Below, piece by piece: positions 51,582-61,612 of a DNA stretch of 64,000 nt (position 1 is the first letter of the stretch; every line of letters starts with the position of its first letter). The DNA comes from Streptomyces sp. Je 1-369. GTDB lineage: Bacteria > Actinomycetota > Actinomycetes > Streptomycetales > Streptomycetaceae. The DNA lies in assembly GCF_026810505.1 (NCBI RefSeq), contig NZ_CP101750.1, forward strand, positions 2,693,253-2,757,252. Direction: 5' to 3'. Below the pieces are notes generated by a model. The model was given only the letters and a program-made list of their open reading frames with translations. It did not search any database and had not been told where the DNA came from. The position numbers and the translations under genes were made by a program.

Positions 51582-52414
51582 CAGTCGTCCCGAAGACCCG
51601 CGGCCAGGCCAGGCCGATCCGCCTCGGCCCCCGCTCGGTCGCCGCGCTCGCCCTGGTCAGCGCCGTCGGCGTCGCCGCCTTCGGGTGGCCGCTGCTCGCC
51701 GCGGGCGACTCGGGGCTCAGCGAGCACGCGCAGGACGCGCCCTGGCTGTTCGCCGCGCTGCTTCCGCTGCTGCTCGCCGTCGTCGTGGCGACCATCGCGG
51801 ACGTCGGCCTCGACGCGAAGGCCATCGCGATGCTCGGCGTGCTCGCCGCCGCGGGCGCCGCGCTGCGGCCGCTGGGCGCGGGGACGGCGGGCATCGAGCC
51901 GATGTTCTTCCTGATGGTGCTGAGCGGGCGCGTGCTCGGTCCCGGCTTCGGGTTCGTGCTGGGGGCGGTGTCGATGTTCGCGTCGGCGCTCCTGACGGGC
52001 GGCGTGGGGCCGTGGATGCCGTTCCAGATGCTGGCGATGGGCTGGGTCTGCATGGGCGCGGGGCTGCTCCCCGGCCATGGCAGCCTGCGCGGGCGGGGCG
52101 AGCTGTGGCTGCTCGCGGGCTACGGCGCGGTGGCCTCCGTCCTGTACGGCACGGTGATGAACCTCCAGGGCTGGCCCTACCTCGGCGGTCTCGCCACCGG
52201 CGTCTCCTTCGTGCCGGGCGACCCCCTCGCGGAGAACCTGGGCCGGTTCGTCGCGTACTGCCTGGCGACCTCGCTGGGCTGGGACCTGCCGCGGGCGGTC
52301 GTCACCGTGCTGCTGAGCCTCGCGCTCGGCCCCGCCGTCCTGAAGGCGCTGCGCCGGGCCACGCGCCGGGCCGCGTTCGAGGCGCCGGTCACATTCGAGG
52401 CGCCGAAAGCGTAG
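51578..52414 (+). CDS. ECF transporter substrate-binding S component, probably cobalamin
   Basis: The 278-residue membrane protein has about six helices. The N-terminus RLGPRSVAALALVSAVGVAAFGWP and the block EPMFFLMVLSGRVLGPGFGFVLGAVSMFASALLTGGVGPWMPFQMLAMGWV are typical of S components of the CbrT/QueT-like group. The GTG start overlaps the ATPase stop (GTGA). Because the locus is led by a B12 riboswitch, cobalamin or a corrinoid precursor is the likely ligand. Confidence 0.85.
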   Translation: MTVVPKTRGQARPIRLGPRSVAALALVSAVGVAAFGWPLLAAGDSGLSEHAQDAPWLFAALLPLLLAVVVATIADVGLDAKAIAMLGVLAAAGAALRPLGAGTAGIEPMFFLMVLSGRVLGPGFGFVLGAVSMFASALLTGGVGPWMPFQMLAMGWVCMGAGLLPGHGSLRGRGELWLLAGYGAVASVLYGTVMNLQGWPYLGGLATGVSFVPGDPLAENLGRFVAYCLATSLGWDLPRAVVTVLLSLALGPAVLKALRRATRRAAFEAPVTFEAPKA

Positions 52415-52759
52415 GGAGACCGACGCGCTCCGTTACGTCGAGGGCCTTCCCGAGTGAGGCGGCCCACAGGACGTTGGTCCTCTACGAAGGAGGCCCGTAG
52501 ATCACGACCGTTGACGTACATGCATCAATCACCGCGCTGACCTGCGCATTGAGAACCAGGTCACACGAAGGACATTCGTCTCGGATGCGACTTCCACTAG
52601 TAAATAGGGTCATTGCGGCGGCGTAACAGCCCTGCTTCTCTGGATGAGTCGCAAGGCGCCGACAGCCCATCCGGGCCTCGGCGCCGCCGCATGTCCCCCA
52701 CACTTCCGTGCCGGACGGCGTGCACCGCGACAGCCCCGTTCCCCACCGGAAGGTCCTCT
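52415..52759 (+). other. Leader region without a gene, upstream of the lytic transglycosylase
   Basis: This 345-base gap holds no convincing gene. The last part has an 8-bp inverted repeat GGCGCCGA/TCGGCGCC (52655-52662 and 52678-52685), and a locally AT-richer stretch, CTAGTAAATAGGGTC, near 52597-52611 could contain a -10 element. The length is compatible with a long 5' leader, but I could not match it to a known riboswitch class. Confidence 0.4.
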
Positions 52760-53215
52760 GTGTCCGCCTCGCTCATCCGCCGCATCGCTTCCCCGAAGAA
52801 GGCCATCACCGGCGGCCTCGTCGCCGCCGCCGCTTCCGGCATGGTCTTCGCCGCGGCCCCGGCCCAGGCAGCCACCCCGACCACCACGAAGGCCGCCGCC
52901 CCGGCCGCCGCTCCTGCCGCGGCCCCCGCGTCCGCCAAGGCGATCGCCAAGAAGAAGATCGCGGACCCGGCGCAGTTCGCCGCGTTCGACAAGATCGTCT
53001 CGCACGAGAGCGGCTGGAACCCGAGCGCCACCAACTCCTCGTCCGGCGCCTACGGCCTGGTCCAGGCCCTGCCCGCCTCGAAGATGTCCTCGGCGGGCGC
53101 GGACTGGAAGACCAACCCGGAGACCCAGATCGAGTGGGGTCTCAAGTACATGAACGACCGCTACGGCAGCCCCGTCGGCGCGTGGAACCACTGGCAGGCG
53201 AACGGCTGGTACTGA
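52760..53215 (+). CDS. Secreted transglycosylase-like (SLT) protein
   Basis: The 151-residue protein has a signal peptide (residues 1-39, with AAAASGMVFAAAPAQAA), an Ala/Pro linker and a small SLT-type domain: FDKIVSHESGWNPSATNSSSGAYGLVQALPASKM, with catalytic Glu in SHESGW, followed by NPETQIEWGLKYMNDRYGSPVGAWNHW. It would cleave peptidoglycan glycan strands during growth or germination. GTG 52760 is chosen because GGAAGG lies 6 bases upstream and the signal peptide then has normal length. Confidence 0.85.
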   Translation: MSASLIRRIASPKKAITGGLVAAAASGMVFAAAPAQAATPTTTKAAAPAAAPAAAPASAKAIAKKKIADPAQFAAFDKIVSHESGWNPSATNSSSGAYGLVQALPASKMSSAGADWKTNPETQIEWGLKYMNDRYGSPVGAWNHWQANGWY

Positions 53216-53254
53216 GCAGCCGGCGCGAACCGCCACTGAGGACCGCCACTGAAT

Positions 53255-53289
53255 GAGGCGGCGACCCCCACGGGGTTGCCGCCTCTTTC
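53255..53289. terminator. Bidirectional terminator between convergent genes
   Basis: GAGGCGGCGACCCC (53255-53268) pairs with GGGGTTGCCGCCTC (53272-53285), with a CAC loop and one mismatch, and is followed by TTTCG. It lies between the transglycosylase and the convergent lipase-like gene. Confidence 0.85.
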
Positions 53290-53304
53290 GCGTATCGCCG
53301 CCGC

Positions 53305-54642
53305 CTACGACCCCGCCGTCGCGAACCACCGAGCGATCTTCGGCGCCGCCTTCCCCAGGGACTCCATGTGCGGCACCCCGCCCTGGTCCAGGACCGGTGC
53401 CCGCACCCCGTGCGTTGCCAGGGTCGCCGCGCAGCTGCGGGCGTTCTGGATGGGTACGTCGGTGTCGCCGCGCGCGGCGTAGAGCCGTACGGGAGCCGCG
53501 GGCTTCCAGTCGCAGAAGCCGTCGTTCGCGGCCAGCGCCTCCTTCAGGCCGCCCGTCGGGTGCTGCGTGCGCTCGTAGAAGGCGGGCGTGAGCAGTTCCT
53601 TCAGCGTCTTGGGCAGCGCGGGCAGGACCTCCTCCTCGCTGTGGTGGCTGTCGAAGAGCTGCTCGACCCGGTCCGCGTAGGGGGCACGGAACACGTCGGA
53701 CGGGTCCTTGTAGATGGAGTGCAGGCGGTTCTGGGCGACCAGGAAGTACGAGAGGTAGAAGACGGCGCTCGTGTCGTTGACCCTGCCGTCGAAGAGGGCG
53801 GGCATCTCCTCGCCGGACAGGTCGTAGGGGCCGCTGACGGGGGCGACGGCGCGCACCGTGAACCCGGCGAGCCCGCGCTTCGCCTCCCGTGCGAGGGCCA
53901 TCGTCACCTGGCCGCCCTGCGAGAACCCGGTGAGGTACAGGTCCTCGGAGAGCGTGCGCCCCTCACGGTGCGCGGCGGTGCGGGAGGCGCGCAGCATGTC
54001 CTCGGAGGCGGTGACCGCCGAGCGCGCGTCCATGTACGGGTGGACGCCGGGGCCCTTGCCGAGTCCGAGGTAGTCGGGGGCGGCGACGGCCTTGCCCGCG
54101 GCGGCGTGGAGGTAGGGGATGAGCCGTCCGAAGTCCTCGGTGACCGAGGGGGCGTAGTCGCGGTGGACCATCGTGCCGTGGGCGTCGGAGACGAGGCCGA
54201 GGGCGCGGTGTCGCTCGGTCTTCGGCAGCACGAACAGGCCCGTGGCGGTGGTGGGGCGGCCCTGGGTGTCGACGGTGCGGTAGGTGAGGCGGTACGCCCG
54301 TACGCCGTACCGCACCGTCTCCGTGCCGAACTCGCCCTTCTTCAGGAAGGCGGCGACCTCGGCACGGCTCAGGTCGGCGACCGGGGTGATGTCCAGGAGG
54401 GCGCCCCGGGCGGAGTGGGGTGCGACGGCAGCCGGTCGGCCGTCGGCGGTCCCGGCACCCTTGGCACCCTCGGCGCCCTGTGCGGCGGGTGCGGCGGTGA
54501 GTCCGGTGAGTCCCGCGAGCAGCAGCGCGGCGAGGGCGGCTCCCCCTCGTCGTACGGAACGGGCGTGACGGGGAGTGGAGTTGGTGTCGTTCGTGCCAGG
54601 CGTGGAGTCGGCGTCGTTCGCGCTCTCGGCGTTCATGGGCAT
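53305..54642 (-). CDS. Secreted lipase-like alpha/beta hydrolase
   Basis: The protein has about 445 residues. The N-terminal signal region follows a hydrophilic leader (basic VRRGG, then ALAALLLAGLTGLTAAPAAQGA, about residues 31-57). The alpha/beta hydrolase domain has the nucleophile elbow GFSQGGQV and a late DTDVPIQNARS with the catalytic Asp and PHMESLG with the His. This matches the LIP/secretory lipase type common in streptomycetes. It probably hydrolyses esters outside the cell. ATG 54642 or 54636 are both possible starts; neither has a strong ribosome-binding site. Confidence 0.82.
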   Translation of the reverse strand: MPMNAESANDADSTPGTNDTNSTPRHARSVRRGGAALAALLLAGLTGLTAAPAAQGAEGAKGAGTADGRPAAVAPHSARGALLDITPVADLSRAEVAAFLKKGEFGTETVRYGVRAYRLTYRTVDTQGRPTTATGLFVLPKTERHRALGLVSDAHGTMVHRDYAPSVTEDFGRLIPYLHAAAGKAVAAPDYLGLGKGPGVHPYMDARSAVTASEDMLRASRTAAHREGRTLSEDLYLTGFSQGGQVTMALAREAKRGLAGFTVRAVAPVSGPYDLSGEEMPALFDGRVNDTSAVFYLSYFLVAQNRLHSIYKDPSDVFRAPYADRVEQLFDSHHSEEEVLPALPKTLKELLTPAFYERTQHPTGGLKEALAANDGFCDWKPAAPVRLYAARGDTDVPIQNARSCAATLATHGVRAPVLDQGGVPHMESLGKAAPKIARWFATAGS

Positions 54643-54739
54643 GACGTTACGAGGAGTCACCGGCGGGCCGACATCCGAGCACCCCCCGGCCACGGGGTGT
54701 ACTTGACGCCACCCACCCCGGGGGCCTGTGACCAGGGCT

Positions 54740-56100
<1,361 letters not shown>

Positions 56101-56206
56101 ACCTTGCGAGGCAACTGTCCTGATGGCCCGTCAGAAATATGTGAGAGCCGACAGAAGGACACGTGAGACCCGACCGTCGGAAATCAGCCCACGCCTGGAG
56201 TTGCCG

Positions 56207-57454
56207 ATGCCCTGTCCCGCGCTGCCCGACGGGTTCGACTTCACCGACCCCGACCTGCTCCAAGAACGCGTACCCCTGCCGGAGTTCGCACAGCTGCGGC
56301 AGGCGGAACCGGTGCGCTGGATCGCCCAGCCACCGCGCATATCCGGCTACGACGACGCGGGCTACTGGGCCGTCACACGGCACGAGGACGTCAAGTACGT
56401 GTCCACGCACCCCGAGTTGTACTCCTCCAACCTGAACACCGCGATCATCCGCTTCAACGAGACGATCACCCGTGATCAGATCGAAGTCCAGAAGATGATC
56501 ATGCTCAACATGGACCCGCCCGAGCACACCCGGGTCCGCCAGATCGTGCAGCGCGGCTTCACCCCGCGCGCCATCCGCTCGCTGGAGGACGCGCTGCGCG
56601 CCCGCGCCGGGTCCATCGTCGAGACGGCGCTCGCGAACGCGGCCCCCGACGGCTCCTTCGACTTCGTGACGAACGTCGCCGTCGAGCTGCCGCTCCAGGC
56701 CATCGCCGAGCTCATCGGCGTGCCCCAGGCGGACCGGACCAAGATCTTCGACTGGTCCAACAAGATGGCGGCGTACGACGACCCCGAGTACGCCATCACC
56801 GAGGAGGTCGGGGCCGAGGCGGCGATGGAGATCGTCTCCTACGCGATGAACCTCGCCGCCGCCCGCAAGGAGTGCCCCGCCAAGGACATCGTCAGCCAGC
56901 TGGTGGCGGCCGAGGACGAGGGCAACCTCTCCTCCGACGAGTTCGGCTTCTTCGTGATCCTGCTCGCCGTGGCCGGAAACGAGACCACCCGCAACGCCAT
57001 CACCCACGGCATGCACGCCCTCCTGACCCACCCGGACCAGTGGGAGCTCTACAAGCGCGAGCGCCCGGCCACCACCGCGGAGGAGATCGTGCGCTGGGCG
57101 ACCCCCGTGGTCTCCTTCCAGCGCACCGCCGTCCAGGACATGGAGCTCGGCGGGGCGCGGATCAAGAAGGGCGACCGGGTCGGCATCTTCTACTCCTCGG
57201 CCAACCACGACCCCGACGTGTTCGAATCGCCGGAGAAGTTCGACGTCACCCGCGACCCCAACCCGCACCTCGGCTTCGGTGGCGGAGGCCCGCACTTCTG
57301 CCTCGGCAAGTCCCTCGCGGTTCTGGAGATCAACCTCATCTTCAACGCCGTCGCCGACGCGATGCCGGGCCTGCACCTGACCGGTGACCCGCGCAGACTC
57401 CGCTCCGCGTGGCTGAACGGGGTCAAGGAGCTCCAGGTCAGCACGCGGCCGTGA
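56207..57454 (+). CDS. cyp125: Cytochrome P450 of the CYP125 family (steroid C26/C27 hydroxylase)
   Basis: The 415-residue P450 has the I-helix motif AGNETTRN (256-263), ExxR as EIVR (293-296) and heme-ligand Cys365 in GFGGGGPHFCLGKSLA. The N-terminus (PALPDGFDFTDPDL), VMLNMDPPEHTRVR and the C-terminal LRSAWLNGVKELQV match mycobacterial CYP125 closely. CYP125 hydroxylates the terminal side-chain methyl of cholesterol or cholestenone to start side-chain degradation. ATG 56207 is chosen because GGAG lies 7 bases upstream and the family N-terminus starts there. Electrons probably come from a [3Fe-4S] ferredoxin. Confidence 0.9.
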   Translation: MPCPALPDGFDFTDPDLLQERVPLPEFAQLRQAEPVRWIAQPPRISGYDDAGYWAVTRHEDVKYVSTHPELYSSNLNTAIIRFNETITRDQIEVQKMIMLNMDPPEHTRVRQIVQRGFTPRAIRSLEDALRARAGSIVETALANAAPDGSFDFVTNVAVELPLQAIAELIGVPQADRTKIFDWSNKMAAYDDPEYAITEEVGAEAAMEIVSYAMNLAAARKECPAKDIVSQLVAAEDEGNLSSDEFGFFVILLAVAGNETTRNAITHGMHALLTHPDQWELYKRERPATTAEEIVRWATPVVSFQRTAVQDMELGGARIKKGDRVGIFYSSANHDPDVFESPEKFDVTRDPNPHLGFGGGGPHFCLGKSLAVLEINLIFNAVADAMPGLHLTGDPRRLRSAWLNGVKELQVSTRP

Positions 57455-57615
57455 CGAGCAGGGCGTGAGGAGCAGGGTGTGAGGAGCAGGGCCGTGCGCC
57501 GATAGAGCGGCATAAGGCGACCTATCAGGTCAATTACATTTACGGAACCAACGTTTCCGTTGCATCCGGCGTCTGGGGAAGTGAACCTTGCCTTTCCCGG
57601 ACTCGAACGGAAACG

Positions 57616-59247
57616 GTGGCCGTGGCCTCTGCCGACGTAACGCTCGCCCCGTCCGACGGCACGTCCACGGGCCGGAACTCACCCTTCCGGCCCTTCTTGC
57701 GGCGCCACCGCGTCCCCCTCCTGGCCACGCTCCCCACCCTCCCCCTGTACGTCGTGTGGGCGGCGTTCCTCGCCACGGGCGGCGGTGACCTCGCGGCGCA
57801 GGAGGCGTGGGCGCGGTTCGCCTCCGAGCACGGCACGGCCGCGTACAACCTCTTCTGGTACGGCGGCATGCACACCGCCAACTACAGCCTCATCTCGCCG
57901 TACCTGATGGCGGCGCTCGGCGTGCGGACCGTCACGGTGGTCTCCGGGGTCGCCGGTGCCTGGCTGGTCGCCGCCCTCATCGCGCGCTCCGGCATCCGAA
58001 GACCGCTGTGGCCCGCCGTCCTCGCGTCGCTCGCGATCTGGTGCAACGTCGCCTCGGGGCGTACGACCTTCGCGCTCGGTCTCGCCTTCGCGCTCGCGGC
58101 CTGCCTGGCCCTGGTGCGGCGGCGGCGCACGGTGGTCGCGGTGGCGTGCGCGGCGCTCGCCACCATGGGCTCCCCGGTCGCTGGGCTCTTCCTCGTCGTG
58201 GCGGGCGCGGGCTGCTTCTTCGTACGCGACTGGGTGCGGTCGGCCGCGCTGATCCTGCCGCCGGTCCTGGTCGTCGCGGCGACCACGGTGCTGTTCCCGT
58301 TCACCGGCGAGCACCTGATGCCCTTCGACCGGATCTTCCCGCCCGTCCTGTTCAGCCTGGCGCTCATCGTCGCGGGCCCGCGCGAATGGCGGGTGCTGCG
58401 GTGGGGCGCGGGCGTCTACGCGGCCGGGACCGTCCTGACGTACCTCATCCCCTCCCCCATCGGCACCAACGTCGAGCGGCTCGCGGAGCTCGTGGGACCG
58501 GCCCTGCTGCTCGCCGCCCTGCTGGTGCCGGGCCTGACCCGGGTCCGCAGGATCATCCTCACGGTGGCGCTCGTGCTGTCCTCGGCGTGGGTGACGCAGA
58601 AGACCTTCGACGACCTCGTGGTGTCGACGAAGGTGCCGAAGTGGGCGGTCGACACGCACGGCGTGGTGGGGGAGCTGGAGCGCCTGGAGGCCAATCGCAC
58701 CCGCGTCGAGGTGGTCCCGACCCGCAACCACCGTGAGGCGACCGCGCTCGCCCCGTACGTGAACATGGCGCGCGGCTGGAACCGTCAGCTCGACATCGAG
58801 CGCGGCCGGCTCTTCTACGACGGCTCGTTCTCGGCCGCCACCTACCGCGCGTGGCTCGACCGGTGGGCCGTCGGATACGTGGTGCTGCCCTCGGGCAAGC
58901 CGGACGGCTTCGCCGAGGACGAGGCGGCGCTGGTGGCGAGCGGGCCCACGTGGCTGAAACCGGTGTGGAAGGACGCGCACTGGCAGATCTTCAAGGTGAA
59001 GGACCCCGTCCCGCTGGTCTCCGCGCCCGCGGCCGTCGTCCGCTCCACCGGGTCGAACGTGGTGGTGCGGGTGCCGAAGCGCGGGTCGGTGACGCTGCGC
59101 CTGGTGTACTCGCCGTGGCTCAGGGCAGAGGGAGCGTGCCTGAAGCCGCACGGCGAGTTCACGCGCCTGTCGGTGCCGGCGCCCGGCACGTACGAGATCA
59201 GCTCGGGGTACGGTCCTTCGCGGAGCCGGCCTTCGACGTGCCGGTGA
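57616..59247 (+). CDS. Polytopic membrane protein with extracytoplasmic C-terminal domain
   Basis: The 543-residue protein has about ten hydrophobic segments in residues 33-340 and then a soluble region of about 200 residues (VPTRNHREATALAPYVNMARGWNRQLDIERG and later VRVPKRGSVTLRLVYSPW). The layout resembles GT-C type membrane glycosyltransferases, but I cannot identify a family or catalytic motif. GTG 57616 is the first plausible start. The last 50 bases overlap the convergent GT87/PAP2 gene. Three imperfect 14-bp repeats (GAGGAGCAGGGCGT type, 57452-57495) lie in the upstream gap. Confidence 0.65.
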   Translation: MAVASADVTLAPSDGTSTGRNSPFRPFLRRHRVPLLATLPTLPLYVVWAAFLATGGGDLAAQEAWARFASEHGTAAYNLFWYGGMHTANYSLISPYLMAALGVRTVTVVSGVAGAWLVAALIARSGIRRPLWPAVLASLAIWCNVASGRTTFALGLAFALAACLALVRRRRTVVAVACAALATMGSPVAGLFLVVAGAGCFFVRDWVRSAALILPPVLVVAATTVLFPFTGEHLMPFDRIFPPVLFSLALIVAGPREWRVLRWGAGVYAAGTVLTYLIPSPIGTNVERLAELVGPALLLAALLVPGLTRVRRIILTVALVLSSAWVTQKTFDDLVVSTKVPKWAVDTHGVVGELERLEANRTRVEVVPTRNHREATALAPYVNMARGWNRQLDIERGRLFYDGSFSAATYRAWLDRWAVGYVVLPSGKPDGFAEDEAALVASGPTWLKPVWKDAHWQIFKVKDPVPLVSAPAAVVRSTGSNVVVRVPKRGSVTLRLVYSPWLRAEGACLKPHGEFTRLSVPAPGTYEISSGYGPSRSRPSTCR

Positions 59248-61273
59248 CGCGCCCGGCACCCGTGGCCGGTTTCTGCGGCTGCCGCAGCGGCTGCCGCACC
59301 CGCGGCCCCGACAGGAGATAGGTCAGGCCGAAGCCCGCGCCCACGACGGCCGCGCCGCCCACCGCGTCGAGGACCCAGTGGTTGCCGGTGCCGACGATCG
59401 CGCAGACCGTGAAGAACGGATGCACCAGACCGAGCGCCTTCATCCACCACCTCGGCGCGATGACCGCGATGACGAGACCGCACCACAGCGACCAGCCGAA
59501 GTGCAGCGAGGGCATCGCCGCGTACTGGTTGGTGAGCTGCGTCAGCGTGCCGTAGTCCGGCTGGGTGAAGTCCTGCACGCCGTGCACGGTGTCGATGAAG
59601 CCGAGCTCCGGCATCAGGCGCGGCGGGGCGAGCGGGTAGGCCCAGAACCCGACGAGCGCGAGGACCGTCGCGAAGCCGAGCGCGGAGCGCGCCCAGCGGT
59701 AGTCGGCGGGCCTGCGGACGTAGAGCACGCCCAGGACGCTCAACGGCACCAGGAAGTGGAACGACGTGTAGTAGAAGTTGAAGAAGTCCTCCATCCAGCC
59801 GGTCCGCGCCGTCAGATGGTTGAACCAGTGCTCGACGTCGATGTGCAGGAACTGCTCGATCGCGTGGACCTGCGCACCGTGGTGCTCGGCGTCGGCCCGC
59901 CCCCCGGAGATCGTGCCGCCGGTCGCCGCGAGCCTGACCTGCTGGTACGCGGAGTAGCCGACGCGTATGAGGAGCAGTTCGAGCAGGAGGTTCGGGCGGG
60001 CGAGGACGCGCCGCCAGAACGGGACCAGCGGGACGCGGCTCCAGCGGGCCGGGACGGGCTCGGCGTACGCGGTGGGGATGGGCTCGCGGTACTGCGGGTG
60101 GGACCGGGACAGGAACGGCACGACGACGGCCGCGGAGAGCGCCGCGAGCAGCACGATGTTGTCGCGGATCGGCGCGGTGACCGACATGTTCGGCAGCATC
60201 ATCTTGGCGGGCAGCGTCGACACGAGGATGACGGCGACCGGCCACATGTAGCGGTCGGACTGCCGTTTGCCGACCCGGCCGACCACCGCGAAGAGCACCC
60301 ACAGGAGCTGGTGCTGCCAGGTGGTCGGCGACACCGCGACGGCGACACAGCCGGTGATGGCGACGGCGAGGAGCAGCTGCCCGTCCCGCGCGTAGCGCAC
60401 GGCGCGGCGCAGGCCGAGAGCGATGACGGCCGCGCTCAACGCCAGGAAGACGGCGATCTCCAGCGGGCCTTCGAGACCGGCGCGGAGCAGCATGCCGTGC
60501 AGCGACTGGTTGGCGTTGGCGTCCGGGTCGGCGCCGAGACCCGTACCGGCGAGGTGGTGGATCCAGTACGTCGTCGAGTCGCTCGGCATCGCGGCCCAGG
60601 CGAGTGCGGTGACGGCGGCGAAGGAGCCACCGGTGGCAGCGGCGGCCGTCTTCCGGCCGGTGAACCAGAGCGGCACGGCGAAGAGCAGCATGGTGGGCTG
60701 GAGGGCGGCGGCGACACCGATCAGCACACCGCAGCCGCGCTGCCCGCGGACCGCGAAGAGCCCGAGGAGAACGAGGAGGACCGGCAGGATGCTGGTCTGG
60801 CCGAGGTACAGGGTGTTGCGGACCGGCAGCGACAGGATGAGCAGGCTGACCGCCACGGGGGCGGCGAGCAGCGAGGTGCGTCGGGTGACGGGCTGCGGCA
60901 GGGCGCGGGCGGCGACCACGCCGAGCACGACGACGAGTCCGAGGGTGCCGAACGTCCACCCCCAGCCGAGGGCCTGCTCTCCGGCGCGGGTGAGTGGCTT
61001 GAGGACGAGTCCGGCGAACGGGGTGCCGGTGAACTTGTCCGCGTCGTAGAAGGATCCGTTCACGTGCAGGACGCCCTCGGGGCCGATCCACGTCTCCAGA
61101 TCCGTCAGCCGGTCGCCTTCGGGCGTCCGCAGGACGACGGCGATCTGCCGGATCGCGAGGACGGCGGCGACCAGCCAGAGGACGATGCGGACCGCTCCCG
61201 TATGCGCCCCGGGTCCACCGGCCTGCCCGGCTCCCAAGACATCGCCCGGTCCCCTGTGTTCAACGTTCGCCAC
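59198..61273 (-). CDS. Fusion of GT87-type membrane glycosyltransferase and PAP2 phosphatase
   Basis: The 691-residue membrane protein has an N-terminal part (1-410) with about ten helices like mannosyltransferase family GT87, and a C-terminal part (about 430-665) like PAP2/inositol phosphorylceramide synthase phosphatases, with GFWAYPLAPPRLMPELGF, AAMPSLHFGWSLWCG and the final GNHWVLDAVGG motif. PAP2 enzymes dephosphorylate lipid phosphates. The fusion is recurrent in actinobacteria. A role in envelope glycolipid synthesis is likely, but the substrate is not shown. Confidence 0.83.
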   Translation of the reverse strand: MANVEHRGPGDVLGAGQAGGPGAHTGAVRIVLWLVAAVLAIRQIAVVLRTPEGDRLTDLETWIGPEGVLHVNGSFYDADKFTGTPFAGLVLKPLTRAGEQALGWGWTFGTLGLVVVLGVVAARALPQPVTRRTSLLAAPVAVSLLILSLPVRNTLYLGQTSILPVLLVLLGLFAVRGQRGCGVLIGVAAALQPTMLLFAVPLWFTGRKTAAAATGGSFAAVTALAWAAMPSDSTTYWIHHLAGTGLGADPDANANQSLHGMLLRAGLEGPLEIAVFLALSAAVIALGLRRAVRYARDGQLLLAVAITGCVAVAVSPTTWQHQLLWVLFAVVGRVGKRQSDRYMWPVAVILVSTLPAKMMLPNMSVTAPIRDNIVLLAALSAAVVVPFLSRSHPQYREPIPTAYAEPVPARWSRVPLVPFWRRVLARPNLLLELLLIRVGYSAYQQVRLAATGGTISGGRADAEHHGAQVHAIEQFLHIDVEHWFNHLTARTGWMEDFFNFYYTSFHFLVPLSVLGVLYVRRPADYRWARSALGFATVLALVGFWAYPLAPPRLMPELGFIDTVHGVQDFTQPDYGTLTQLTNQYAAMPSLHFGWSLWCGLVIAVIAPRWWMKALGLVHPFFTVCAIVGTGNHWVLDAVGGAAVVGAGFGLTYLLSGPRVRQPLRQPQKPATGAGRVTGTSKAGSAKDRTPS

Positions 61274-61612
61274 GCCCCGTCGACCCTCCCGCCCGCGTCA
61301 GTCCCCGCCTCTGATGTGAAGTTCTCGTCCCTGTTGTGGGGACGCACGCAACCACCATTTCACCTGGCAGCCACATCGCTTTCTATCGCCTTTGTCCCTG
61401 CCGCCCAACAGGGCCTCCACCCGGCGACGGCGGTTCCCGGCCCCGGTCAGGGGCGTTTCCGCACCGCGGGCGGCCACGGTTGCAGTCCTCGGCCGCGACA
61501 AAGATCACATCGGTGCATAACCCCCGCCACCTGGGGAAATGCCGTTTGACCTGCATAGCAGCGGTTTTGCGTCACTGTGCGGCCGACCGGACACCGACCG
61601 TAATGATGGCGT
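61274..61612. other. Intergenic region between divergent membrane-protein genes
   Basis: This 339-base gap has no gene that I can support. It is less GC-biased than its surroundings near 61520-61600, where TTGACC (61548-61553) could be a -35 element for the downstream symporter gene, though I could not place a matching -10 hexamer with confidence. No clear operator palindrome was found. Confidence 0.4.

Noticed and set aside
52415..52759. c-di-AMP (ydaO-type) riboswitch before the cell-wall hydrolase gene
   Set aside because: Such riboswitches occur before cell-wall hydrolase genes in Streptomyces, but I could not find the conserved core in this leader. A covariance-model search would decide.
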